DNA from: Bacillota bacterium
GTDB taxonomy: Bacteria; Bacillota; Desulfotomaculia; Desulfotomaculales; Desulfallaceae
Assembly (NCBI GenBank): GCA_023439185.1
Contig: JAEXOR010000011.1
Span: forward strand, 186,001 to 250,000
Length of the DNA: 64,000 bases
Direction of reading: 5' to 3'
Made by a program: the position numbers and the translations under genes. Positions 50,595 to 57,901 of the stretch are shown here, piece by piece. How positions within the stretch are numbered: position 1 is the first letter of the stretch; every line of letters starts with the position of its first letter. Below the pieces are notes generated by a model that worked only from the letters and a program-made list of their open reading frames with translations, was not told the DNA's origin and searched no databases.

Positions 50595-51603
50595 TGGAAT
50601 CCCTCTCCCTGCCGGCAATCTCAAAGTCGATGTCTTGCAGCCTGGCGTTCTCTATTCCCTTAAGCACCTCCGGAGGCGCCACGCCCTCCCGCACCGGCAC
50701 CCGCGGGCAATTATCCCTAAGTACTTCCTGGCCGTGTTCGGAGAGACACCAGTCCACAAAAGCCTTGGCTCCGGCCAAATTTTCAGCGCCTTTCAAAATG
50801 GCCACCGGAGAAGGCCACCAGGGCGTTCCGTCGGCGGGAAACACCGACACGATCGGATATCCTTCGGCTTTAAGCTCCTCCCCGGTATCGGGAGCCAATC
50901 CCACCAGCACTTCCCCCAGAGCGGCTTTTTGCGGTGGTTCGCTGCCCCTTTTGGCGTAATAGGGAATGTTTTTATCCAATTCGTCAATGAAGGCCCACCC
51001 GGCTTCTTCACCCATGGCCTGCAGCAAACCGCTGAGTATGGTGTACGAAGTGCCTGAAATGGAGGGGTTGGACATCAATACCTCGCCTGCAAATTCCGGT
51101 TTGACCAAGTCGGCCCATGCCCGGGGAATCTCGATTCCCTTCTCCTTGCATACCTGCTCGTTAACGATCAAGCTGACTGTGACCAGTGAAACGCCCGTCC
51201 AGCAGCCGTCTTGATCCTTATATTGTTCCGGTATGGCTGCGGCTTCACCGGATATGTACGGCTCCAGCAGTCCGTCCGCCTTGGCGGCGATAAAACTGTC
51301 CACGCCCCCGCCGAACCACACATCGCCCAGAGGTTTCCCCTTTTCGGCTCTGATCCTGGCCAGCACTTCCCCGGAAGACATGTCCAGATATTCAATCTTG
51401 ATGCCCGTATCCTTTTCAAACTCGGCAAAAATTTGGTCCAACCCGCCGTAGGCGGTAAATAATTGCAATGTGGTGCCGCTCAAACTTGCACCGGCTTCGC
51501 CGGCACCGTCTTTTTCGCTGGCGTTTTGCCCGGCCGCTCCGCAGCCCGCAAGCAGCACCGAGCACACCAATACCAGCAGCAACATGATAATTCTCTTTTT
51601 CAC
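50557..51603 (-). CDS. ABC substrate-binding lipoprotein, Fe3+-type (family 1)
   Basis: 348 residues. The lipoprotein signal ends LLAGCGA (lipid Cys about residue 21). LQLFTAYGGLDQIFAEFEKDTGIKIEYL (in parts), GDVWFGGGVDSF and KAFVDWCLSEHGQ are typical of FbpA/AfuA-like binders. The ligand-binding tyrosines of iron-binding members are not evident, so another anion or thiamine-like ligand is possible. GTG 51603 with AGGAGG upstream; its first four bases overlap the stop of the PHP gene. Confidence 0.85.
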   Translation of the reverse strand: MKKRIIMLLLVLVCSVLLAGCGAAGQNASEKDGAGEAGASLSGTTLQLFTAYGGLDQIFAEFEKDTGIKIEYLDMSSGEVLARIRAEKGKPLGDVWFGGGVDSFIAAKADGLLEPYISGEAAAIPEQYKDQDGCWTGVSLVTVSLIVNEQVCKEKGIEIPRAWADLVKPEFAGEVLMSNPSISGTSYTILSGLLQAMGEEAGWAFIDELDKNIPYYAKRGSEPPQKAALGEVLVGLAPDTGEELKAEGYPIVSVFPADGTPWWPSPVAILKGAENLAGAKAFVDWCLSEHGQEVLRDNCPRVPVREGVAPPEVLKGIENARLQDIDFEIAGRERDSIVAKWEQKYGNK

Positions 51604-52229
51604 AATCTAACCTCCTGATACACATTTTTACGTTGGTCAAACATCACAGGCAGTACTTCCCCCGCCTTGATAGCATTAATAAAATCCCGGCTGTCTCCAA
51701 TCCCGGCCGGGAATTTGGTCGCGTAACACCCCAGCCTGTCCGTCCGGTGCGCGTCACTGCCGCCCAGGCAGGGGATATGCAACGCTGTCCCCAAAGCATG
51801 CGCTTTGCTGTTTTGCTCCCAGGGAGTATTTCCGTTAAATGATTCAATACCGTTTAGCCCTTTAATATCCAATAACCCGTCTCCCATGCCGCGCCCGTTG
51901 TCCCGGTACGGGTGCGCGCAGACGACGGCGCCACCCTTTGCGTTTACCAGGTCGACCAACTCCTGGGCGTGCATCTGTCGATCCGGAACCTCCTCCAAGC
52001 CAAAAACGAGCAAATCTCCCTCCAATGAAAGCAATTCCATCCCCACAATTACTAAAAATTGTTCCCTTTTCTCCATCTCCTTTGCTAAAGAAGCTATACC
52101 GTTGCTTTCGTGATCAGTAATACAAATACCAGACAGGCCGATGGATTTTGCCCTGGCAACGGCATCCCTTAAATTTATTCTGCTGCACGGGGAATACCCG
52201 GCAGTATGTACATGGATATCAATAATCAA
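51600..52229 (-). CDS. PHP-domain phosphoesterase
   Basis: 209 residues. IDIHVHTAGYSPCS, ICITDHESNG, VVCAHPYRD and GGSDAHRTD give the His/Asp metal ligands of the PHP family (histidinol-phosphatase or phosphoesterase-like). It begins the importer operon at TTG 52229 behind GGGGTGG. A link with an ABC importer suggests a phosphate- or phosphonate-ester ligand (inference). Confidence 0.85.
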   Translation of the reverse strand: MIIDIHVHTAGYSPCSRINLRDAVARAKSIGLSGICITDHESNGIASLAKEMEKREQFLVIVGMELLSLEGDLLVFGLEEVPDRQMHAQELVDLVNAKGGAVVCAHPYRDNGRGMGDGLLDIKGLNGIESFNGNTPWEQNSKAHALGTALHIPCLGGSDAHRTDRLGCYATKFPAGIGDSRDFINAIKAGEVLPVMFDQRKNVYQEVRL

Positions 52230-52355
52230 AAATCCACCCCATTCCTGCTTTTATCATTTTAAATCAAGCGTATTTATAGTTCAAATAAGAGTTATTTATT
52301 AAATATGGCATATTTATAAACAAAACTTGGGTTGTTTGGCTTGTTTTACCGAAAC

Positions 52356-52388
52356 GGATTACGGGACGCAGTCTGCGTCCCGTAATCC
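52356..52388. repeat. 16-base perfect inverted repeat
   Basis: GGATTACGGGACGCAG (52356-52371) and its complement (52373-52388) flank one T in the 338-base spacer between the PHP gene and the YeiH gene. It can be a terminator of an upstream transcript or an operator; no T-run follows. Confidence 0.55.
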
Positions 52389-52410
52389 ATATGATTCTGA
52401 TTGTGCGTTA

Positions 52411-52491
52411 TTCCTCGATATCTCCGAGGCTACCGCCCAAAGAGCGGGCTTGCCTTTTTGACGGTTATAGCTTGGAAATATCTCGGAGGAA
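52411..52491 (+). promoter_or_regulatory. Direct repeats TATCTCSGAGG upstream of the YeiH gene
   Basis: TATCTCCGAGG (52419-52429) and TATCTCGGAGG (52479-52489) are exactly 60 bases apart, and the second ends six bases before a -35 box. Each core (CTCSGAG) is palindromic, as expected for a response-regulator dimer. The same stretch can also fold as RNA (TTCCTCGATAT with ATATC..GAGGAA; GCTACCG with CGG..TAGC; GCCC with GGGC). Confidence 0.5.
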
Positions 52492-52495
52492 ATTA

Positions 52496-52524
52496 TTGAC
52501 GTAATACAAGCTTGATAATATGAT
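52496..52524 (+). promoter_or_regulatory. Promoter of the YeiH/small-membrane-protein operon
   Basis: TTGACG (52496-52501), 17-base spacer, TATGAT (52519-52524). Transcription would start near 52531, 37 bases before GTG 52568. Confidence 0.65.
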
Positions 52525-52567
52525 TAAAATAAATTTTCCGGGGATTTAGTACTTTAGGAGCATTGCC

Positions 52568-53692
52568 GTGCTGTTAAAGATTTTTTCGGCATCCATAAGA
52601 CTGGTACCGGGCATGATGGTCATGTTTTCCATTGCCCTTCTGGCCAGAGGCGGAACCGACCTGGGCCTGCCCTGGTGGCCGGGCCTGGAGGTTATTTTTG
52701 CCTCAAAGCCCGTGACCAGCAAAATACTGATCGATATTTTGCATTTAAACTATGTCCTCATCTCCATTTTAACGGGCATGCTGCTGCGCAACTTATTTGG
52801 CCTGCCCGGTTTTATTGTCCCCGGGGTAAGAACCTCCCGGCTGTTTATTAAAATCGGCGTCATCCTGCTGGGTTCCCTGTACAGCATCGTGGAACTGGCC
52901 CGCTTGGGCACAACAGCCTTTTTAATTGTTATTTTTTTCATCACCGTTACCCTGGCTTTAACCCTGTACCTGGGCCAGAGGCTGGGCATGAGTCCGGCGG
53001 CGGCCTCGGTGCTGGCGGCAGGCACGGCCATTTGCGGGGTTTCGGCCATTGTAGCCACCGCTCCCGCCGTGCGGGCCAAAACCTCCGATGTGGTTTACTC
53101 CATCGCCACCATTCTCACCGTAGGCCTGATTTTTCTGTTCGCCTTTCCCGCCATTGGCGCTATTCTTGGCTTAAGCCCCCATCAATTCGGGGTCTGGGCG
53201 GGCACCGGAATTTTAAACTCGGGGCAGGTGCTGGCCGCCGCCCTGGCTTACGATCACGGCACTTTGGAGCATGCCTCCGTCAGCTTGAAAACCGGTGAGG
53301 TATTCAATTTGACCAGAATCATATTCCTGCCCTTTGTGGTGCTGTTCCTGTCGGTTTACAACAGCCGCCGGGAAATGGACGATATCTACAATATCAATAC
53401 CGGCATCTGGAGTAAATTCCCTTTATTTGTCCTTGGGTTTCTGGTGGTGGTTTTAATGACCTCCTTCGGCCTGCTGGGGGAGACCAATCCGCCCTCAGCC
53501 GAGCTTACCTTGATCCGCAATCTGTACAGTTGGTTTTTTTCCATCGGGCTGGCGGGTTTAGGCATGCAAATATCCTTTAGTGAATTGCGTAAAGCGGGAG
53601 GCAGCCCACTACTGGTGGGCACCCTGGCCGCCCTGGTCAAGGCCGTCGGGGCGTTGATTCTGGTACTCCTGTTTATTTCGGAGCATCCATAG
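52568..53692 (+). CDS. YeiH-family (UPF0324) permease, putative sulfate/sulfonate-type transporter
   Basis: 374 residues with about ten membrane spans. GVILLGSLYSIVELARLG, AGTAICGVSAIVATAPAV and FAFPAIGAILGL are the conserved blocks. YeiH members are called putative sulfate exporters; real substrates are mostly untested. GTG 52568 follows AGGAG. The 53744 small gene follows it, and the two sit convergent to a sensor/regulator cluster. A second, longer relative is at 57902-59392. Confidence 0.85.
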   Translation: MLLKIFSASIRLVPGMMVMFSIALLARGGTDLGLPWWPGLEVIFASKPVTSKILIDILHLNYVLISILTGMLLRNLFGLPGFIVPGVRTSRLFIKIGVILLGSLYSIVELARLGTTAFLIVIFFITVTLALTLYLGQRLGMSPAAASVLAAGTAICGVSAIVATAPAVRAKTSDVVYSIATILTVGLIFLFAFPAIGAILGLSPHQFGVWAGTGILNSGQVLAAALAYDHGTLEHASVSLKTGEVFNLTRIIFLPFVVLFLSVYNSRREMDDIYNINTGIWSKFPLFVLGFLVVVLMTSFGLLGETNPPSAELTLIRNLYSWFFSIGLAGLGMQISFSELRKAGGSPLLVGTLAALVKAVGALILVLLFISEHP

Positions 53693-53743
53693 GCATGGCG
53701 CCGGATAGCGGGTGTGTTTTAGAAAAACGGAGGGAGATTTTAG

Positions 53744-53863
53744 ATGACCGAAAAAAATAATCATGAGCAGTTAAACCTGTTATCCGCCTCGGAACGGTTG
53801 GAGGATTATGCCGCCCTGGCCATATCCGCCCTGATCCTCATTTTGGTGCTGGCACTGGTCTAA
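53744..53863 (+). CDS. 39-residue single-span membrane protein next to the YeiH gene
   Basis: MTEKNNHEQLNLLSASERLE is a hydrophilic head; ALAISALILILVLALV is one membrane helix at the very end. GGAGGGAG stands nine bases before the ATG. It begins 51 bases after the permease stop in the same operon. The layout (charged head, C-terminal span) matches the 53-residue protein beside the other permease although the sequences differ. A small accessory subunit is the simplest reading. Confidence 0.65.
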   Translation: MTEKNNHEQLNLLSASERLEDYAALAISALILILVLALV

Positions 53864-53871
53864 CCCGCTGT

Positions 53872-55284
53872 TCACCGGATAAACACGATGGTGCCGGCGT
53901 ATGAACCATTGGCTCCATATACCGGCTTCAATTCACAGTGCACATCGCCGCAGGACAGACCGGCCCTGGTTAAGGACGGCGAACCGATATTGCTTTCAAT
54001 TAAATTGGCCAGCTCGGCATTTACCTCGTTGATATTCATTTCATTGGTCATGTGGCCCAGATAATAAACGGCCATCATGTTAAAGACCATAATTTTGTTC
54101 TCCCGATCCACGAATATGACCCCTTCCTGCAGCAGCTCCACAATGCCGCCCAGGGCATAACCGCGCAGCTTCTCCTTTTCCCGGCTGGGACTGATTACCA
54201 CCATGGAGCCCAGCATTTTGCCGTTTTTCACAATGGGAAAGCTGACGATTTCCAATAAATCGCCGGTCTTTTTAAGCATTATCCTGTCCGGGCCGTCAAT
54301 GGGGCCGATAATTTCCTTCAGCCTGGTTTCGTTAAATACTATTCTTTTTTCGGCAAAGATTTCATAAATTATGCCATTGGCAAACACGACTTTGCCAAAC
54401 TGATTTGCGATAATAATGCCTTCCTTTAAATTATTGAAAATATTAAAATCGATATTATCGAAGTAAGAGTTGATACTGTTTAACTGCAGCAATTCGATGA
54501 TAAACTGGTAAATCAAAAAATACAGCATAAACAAAAGAAACATAATGGTGATAATGCGGTAGGTGTCAAAATTGTGGTCCTGATCGAAGAAAAACACTTG
54601 GCAGGGAAAGTCGTCCAAACTGACTTGACTGACCAGGTACATAGAACCCTGGGCCTTAATGGATTCCCGCTCCGGATTAAAATGGTTTAAAGCCTCCCGG
54701 TCGAAGGGCCAGACCATGAAATGTCCGGCACGGCCCGCTACCCCCACCTTCAGCTTATCCGTTGAGTATTTAAGCAAAAAATTATTCTGAAAATCACTGG
54801 TATTATATTCAATAATCAAATAACCCGGCCCTGCGGAACCGCCCGTTATGGGAGCCGCCAGACCCAACCCGGCCACCCGGCCGTTTTTAATAATCTCATA
54901 TCCCGACCGGTCCGGGACAGCCGGGAGAGGCTTCTGCATACCGACTTCCTTGCCGCTCAGGGAATTTAAAATCTCTCCCCGGTAATTCAGCAGGTAAATT
55001 TCCTCAATGGCGGGGCTTCGGGCGGCAATGTCCCGGAGCAGGGCCCGGCGCTCCGGTTCGTCAACGCGGCCCAGGGATTTGGCGGCGTCTTCGGTGGCAT
55101 ACTGCAGCCCGTGCAGATAGACATTGAGCTCGTTTAATACGATCTGTCTGACGTTGTCTTCGTTTTTGTCAATGATCCCCTTGACAAAACGGAACTCCAA
55201 GATAAAAAACAAAATGATTAAGGTTAAAAGCGCGATAATGGCATAATAAACCAAAATCCTTTTTTTAGCCTCGTTTTTACCCAC
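53872..55284 (-). CDS. Membrane PAS sensor without kinase domain
   Basis: About 470 residues. A first membrane span (YYAIIALLTLIILFFIL), an outside domain of ~190 residues (Cache-like, with EIYLLNYRGEILN and LIIEYNTSD), a second span (MFLLFMLYFLIYQFI), then two PAS domains (FNNLKEGIIIANQFGKVVFAN, and ELLQEGVIFVDRENKIMVFN). It ends after the second PAS; there is no HisKA, HATPase, GGDEF or methyl-accepting region. The start GTG 55284 is preceded by GGGGCGGGG. It is the last gene of the kinase-regulator operon and likely feeds a signal to that kinase. Confidence 0.8.
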   Translation of the reverse strand: MGKNEAKKRILVYYAIIALLTLIILFFILEFRFVKGIIDKNEDNVRQIVLNELNVYLHGLQYATEDAAKSLGRVDEPERRALLRDIAARSPAIEEIYLLNYRGEILNSLSGKEVGMQKPLPAVPDRSGYEIIKNGRVAGLGLAAPITGGSAGPGYLIIEYNTSDFQNNFLLKYSTDKLKVGVAGRAGHFMVWPFDREALNHFNPERESIKAQGSMYLVSQVSLDDFPCQVFFFDQDHNFDTYRIITIMFLLFMLYFLIYQFIIELLQLNSINSYFDNIDFNIFNNLKEGIIIANQFGKVVFANGIIYEIFAEKRIVFNETRLKEIIGPIDGPDRIMLKKTGDLLEIVSFPIVKNGKMLGSMVVISPSREKEKLRGYALGGIVELLQEGVIFVDRENKIMVFNMMAVYYLGHMTNEMNINEVNAELANLIESNIGSPSLTRAGLSCGDVHCELKPVYGANGSYAGTIVFIR

Positions 55285-55319
55285 CGCCAAGCCCCGCCCC
55301 CTGCATTTCATTCATGCCG

Positions 55320-55934
55320 TCATTCGATCAAGCCCTTTTTTACGGCCGTGGTTAAAGCCTTTTCAATGGAATCCGCGCCCAATTTGGTACAAATCCCCCT
55401 GATCCTCCGGCGCAGCGTGGATACACTCATGAACAACGCCACCGCCACTGTCTTTTGGGTTTCCCCCCGGGCCAGCATTTGTAAAATTTTTTGCTCCACC
55501 TCAGTTAAACCCGTTCCCGACAGGTTCATCAGCATTTCCACATTTAATCCCGGATACAGGTAGCGGCCGTCCCTCATGGTAATGGTAACGGCAGACTTTA
55601 TTTCATCAAAGGAGGCATATTTGGGAATAAAACCATGGACGCCGCTCTCAATGGCCTTTTTGATAAAAAGGGCGTCGTCGTAAGTGGTTAAGGCAATAAA
55701 CTTTACCCGGGGGATTTTTTGCTCGATCTCCCGGCACAGGTCCAGCCCGTCCCCGTCGGGCAGCTTAATGTCCAGCAGGATAATGTCTATATCCTCCCGC
55801 AGGTTCTCCAGAGCTTCCCGGCAGGAGCCGGCCTCGGCCGCCACCGTCATGTACTCTTCCCTTTCTATTAACCTGCGCAGGCCTTCCCGCAAAATGTTGT
55901 GATCATCCACCAGCATAATTTTGATTTCACTCAT
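55320..55934 (-). CDS. NarL/LuxR-family response regulator
   Basis: About 204 residues. The receiver has IMLVDDHNILREGL (acidic pair) and IILLDIKLPDGDGL (phosphorylated Asp); the C-terminal HTH has LTEVEQKILQMLARGETQKTVA and SVSTLRRRIRGI. It overlaps the kinase gene by eight bases. Candidate targets are the direct repeats at 52419-52489 and its own operon. Confidence 0.9.
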   Translation of the reverse strand: MSEIKIMLVDDHNILREGLRRLIEREEYMTVAAEAGSCREALENLREDIDIILLDIKLPDGDGLDLCREIEQKIPRVKFIALTTYDDALFIKKAIESGVHGFIPKYASFDEIKSAVTITMRDGRYLYPGLNVEMLMNLSGTGLTEVEQKILQMLARGETQKTVAVALFMSVSTLRRRIRGICTKLGADSIEKALTTAVKKGLIE

Positions 55935-57540
55935 TTTTCTCATCTTCCACCGCCAAAGGTACGGTCAGGATGATGGAGAAACCGGACTCGCCGCTGTCGT
56001 ATACCAGATCGCTGCCGATTAAGCCGGCCCGCTCCTTCATCCCCCACAATCCTGTTCCCGCCGCGAAATTGTCCGGCGCGTCGCCGTTGTCCACAACCTC
56101 AACCTTTAAAATATCATCCTCTTCCATGAAGTAAATATCCACCTCGCTGGCATTGCTGTGCCTGCCGACATTGACCAGGGCCTCCTGGATAATCCGGTAG
56201 ATAATAATTTCGGTCCGCCGGTCCACATGAAGATTCTTGTTCTGATAGAACAGATAAACCTTGACGTCATGCATTTGTTCAAAATTGTGCGCATACGACT
56301 CCAGCGCGGACACCAGACCAACCTTGTCAATCAGATAGGGGTGAATGTCATTCATGATGCTGCGCATATCCATGGCCGCAGCCTGGCAGTGGCCCCGCAG
56401 CCGGACCAGGTCTTTATAGACCTGGCCGGGCATTTTTTCCTCGGCGGAACGCATTGTGTAATCCAGGGCATGGATAATGGGCGACATGCTTCTGCCAATC
56501 CAATCGTGAATCTCAATGGAGATCTTCTTGCGCTCCGACTCAATGGCGTCAAACAAATAACGTTTGTCCTTTGAAATCTCCGCGGAATATGCGATCATGG
56601 CGGCTCCCGTTAATTTGCCAAAGTAATACAAAGGAAAATAATCCGCGCTGATTAATGTTTTCGGTCCCCCGCTGCAGTAAGCCGTTTGATTGTTGGATAT
56701 TTTTTCTTCTTTTAGAAGGACGTCAAACAAGAATTTGGTCAGGGTCAGCAGGGGCGGGTGCAAGGCCGTCATGTCGTTTAGCGGCTGGTTAATCATTTCC
56801 GCCGCGGGTATCTGCAGCAGTTTTTCAGCCGCCTGATTCACCTTGGTAATCTTGCCTCGCCGATCAATAATCAACACGGCTGTTCTGGTCAATTCAATAA
56901 TGGTGTCTGAACGGCCATATTTGATTAGCATCGGCAGAATTAATTTGCGGGTGCCCACAATCAATAATACCAGACCCAGCAGGAACAAAAGGGTAGCAGC
57001 AATATTGACAATGTTTTCCCTGAACACAATATTTGACGTATCCCGCTTTAAAATATCATGGCGGGCCGACTGGATTTGGCTTGAGGTTTCCTGCAAACGG
57101 GCGGCCAATTCCTCATGCTGCTCCAAGTATATAATGAGATCGGCTGAGGCGTCCAATTTTTTGGCTTGTGCCACTTTATCCTTGACAAAGGTAATATATT
57201 CCCGGGTTAGATTGATTAATCCCGCCAGTTTTTCCTTTTCTTCCCCGGTTAAGGCCCCGTTATAAAGGCTCATTTCCTCCCTGGTAACGGTTGTGGCATA
57301 TTCGTTGAATTTTTCCAGATACCCGTCGTCTGAACGGATGATATAGGCGTGGCCGTTGGAAATTAGCCGGGCAATATTTACGGATAGACTGCCGCTGTCG
57401 GCTAAAAATTCGTAGCCCGTTGAAATCTTTTTGATTTTTGGCGGTATCGTAATGGAATTGAATAAATGCAGTAACGGTATGGCCAATAAGATAGCTATAA
57501 ACAATAGATACCATCTGCGCAGATAGCTGCTTTTACCCAT
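55927..57540 (-). CDS. NarX-type histidine kinase
   Basis: 537 residues. A membrane span, ~150 residues outside (helical, with GHAYIIRSDDGYLEKF), a second span (NIAATLLFLLGLVLLIVG), a PAS domain (AVLIIDRRGKITKVNQAAEKLL), the HisKA_3 helix (ERKKISIEIHDWIGRSM, phospho-His) and HATPase with GLWGMKERAGLIG. Kinases of this type phosphorylate NarL-like regulators. GGAGAAGGGTGG precedes the ATG. The operon is kinase, regulator, PAS sensor. Confidence 0.9.
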   Translation of the reverse strand: MGKSSYLRRWYLLFIAILLAIPLLHLFNSITIPPKIKKISTGYEFLADSGSLSVNIARLISNGHAYIIRSDDGYLEKFNEYATTVTREEMSLYNGALTGEEKEKLAGLINLTREYITFVKDKVAQAKKLDASADLIIYLEQHEELAARLQETSSQIQSARHDILKRDTSNIVFRENIVNIAATLLFLLGLVLLIVGTRKLILPMLIKYGRSDTIIELTRTAVLIIDRRGKITKVNQAAEKLLQIPAAEMINQPLNDMTALHPPLLTLTKFLFDVLLKEEKISNNQTAYCSGGPKTLISADYFPLYYFGKLTGAAMIAYSAEISKDKRYLFDAIESERKKISIEIHDWIGRSMSPIIHALDYTMRSAEEKMPGQVYKDLVRLRGHCQAAAMDMRSIMNDIHPYLIDKVGLVSALESYAHNFEQMHDVKVYLFYQNKNLHVDRRTEIIIYRIIQEALVNVGRHSNASEVDIYFMEEDDILKVEVVDNGDAPDNFAAGTGLWGMKERAGLIGSDLVYDSGESGFSIILTVPLAVEDEKNE

Positions 57541-57603
57541 AAGACCACCCTTCTCCGCTTCTAAAATTTCGACGCGGCCACCTGTTTCCCTTTGTCATAA
57601 AAA

Positions 57604-57648
57604 CTAATAAACACCGGGTATATTGTTTGGAAGAACCCGGTGTTTATT
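57604..57648 (-). terminator. Strong terminator after the long YeiH operon
   Basis: A perfect 15-base stem (TAATAAACACCGGGT, 57604-57618, with its complement at 57634-57648) is followed on the minus strand by GTTTTTATG. It closes the operon of the permease and the small membrane protein and separates it from the kinase gene. Confidence 0.8.
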
Positions 57649-57683
57649 ATGACCCAATTGCTTGTTATCCATGGAGCGCCAAT

Positions 57684-57845
57684 TTATTTAAATATGATCA
57701 CGAATAGGATCAGCAAGCCAATCCCCAGGGCCAGAGAAGTTTTAATCAGTTTCAACTCAATGGGCAATAAATCAAACCACTCGTCTTCCATCGCCTCAGC
57801 CGGAGTGGGAGTCTGCCGGGCTTGTACCGTTTCCAATTCAGCCAT
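57684..57845 (-). CDS. 53-residue single-span membrane protein next to the long YeiH gene
   Basis: MAELETVQARQTPTPAEAME is a hydrophilic, acidic head; DLLPIELKLIKTSLALG leads into one membrane helix (GIGLLILFVIIFK) that ends the protein. AAAGGAGG precedes the ATG. It follows the permease gene by 56 bases and precedes the terminator. Same architecture as the 39-residue protein at 53744. Confidence 0.7.
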   Translation of the reverse strand: MAELETVQARQTPTPAEAMEDEWFDLLPIELKLIKTSLALGIGLLILFVIIFK

Positions 57846-57901
57846 GGATTTTACCTCCTTTTAGTCTTTTTAGCGGGTTACTTGCCTGTTTCAGTGCGTT
57901 T

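Noticed and set aside
52411..52491. Riboswitch (for example a molybdenum-cofactor-type RNA) before the YeiH gene
   Set aside because: The element lies upstream of a near-consensus promoter (TTGACG-17-TATGAT), and I cannot confirm a match to a known class. The direct repeats fit a protein-binding site better; a covariance search would decide.
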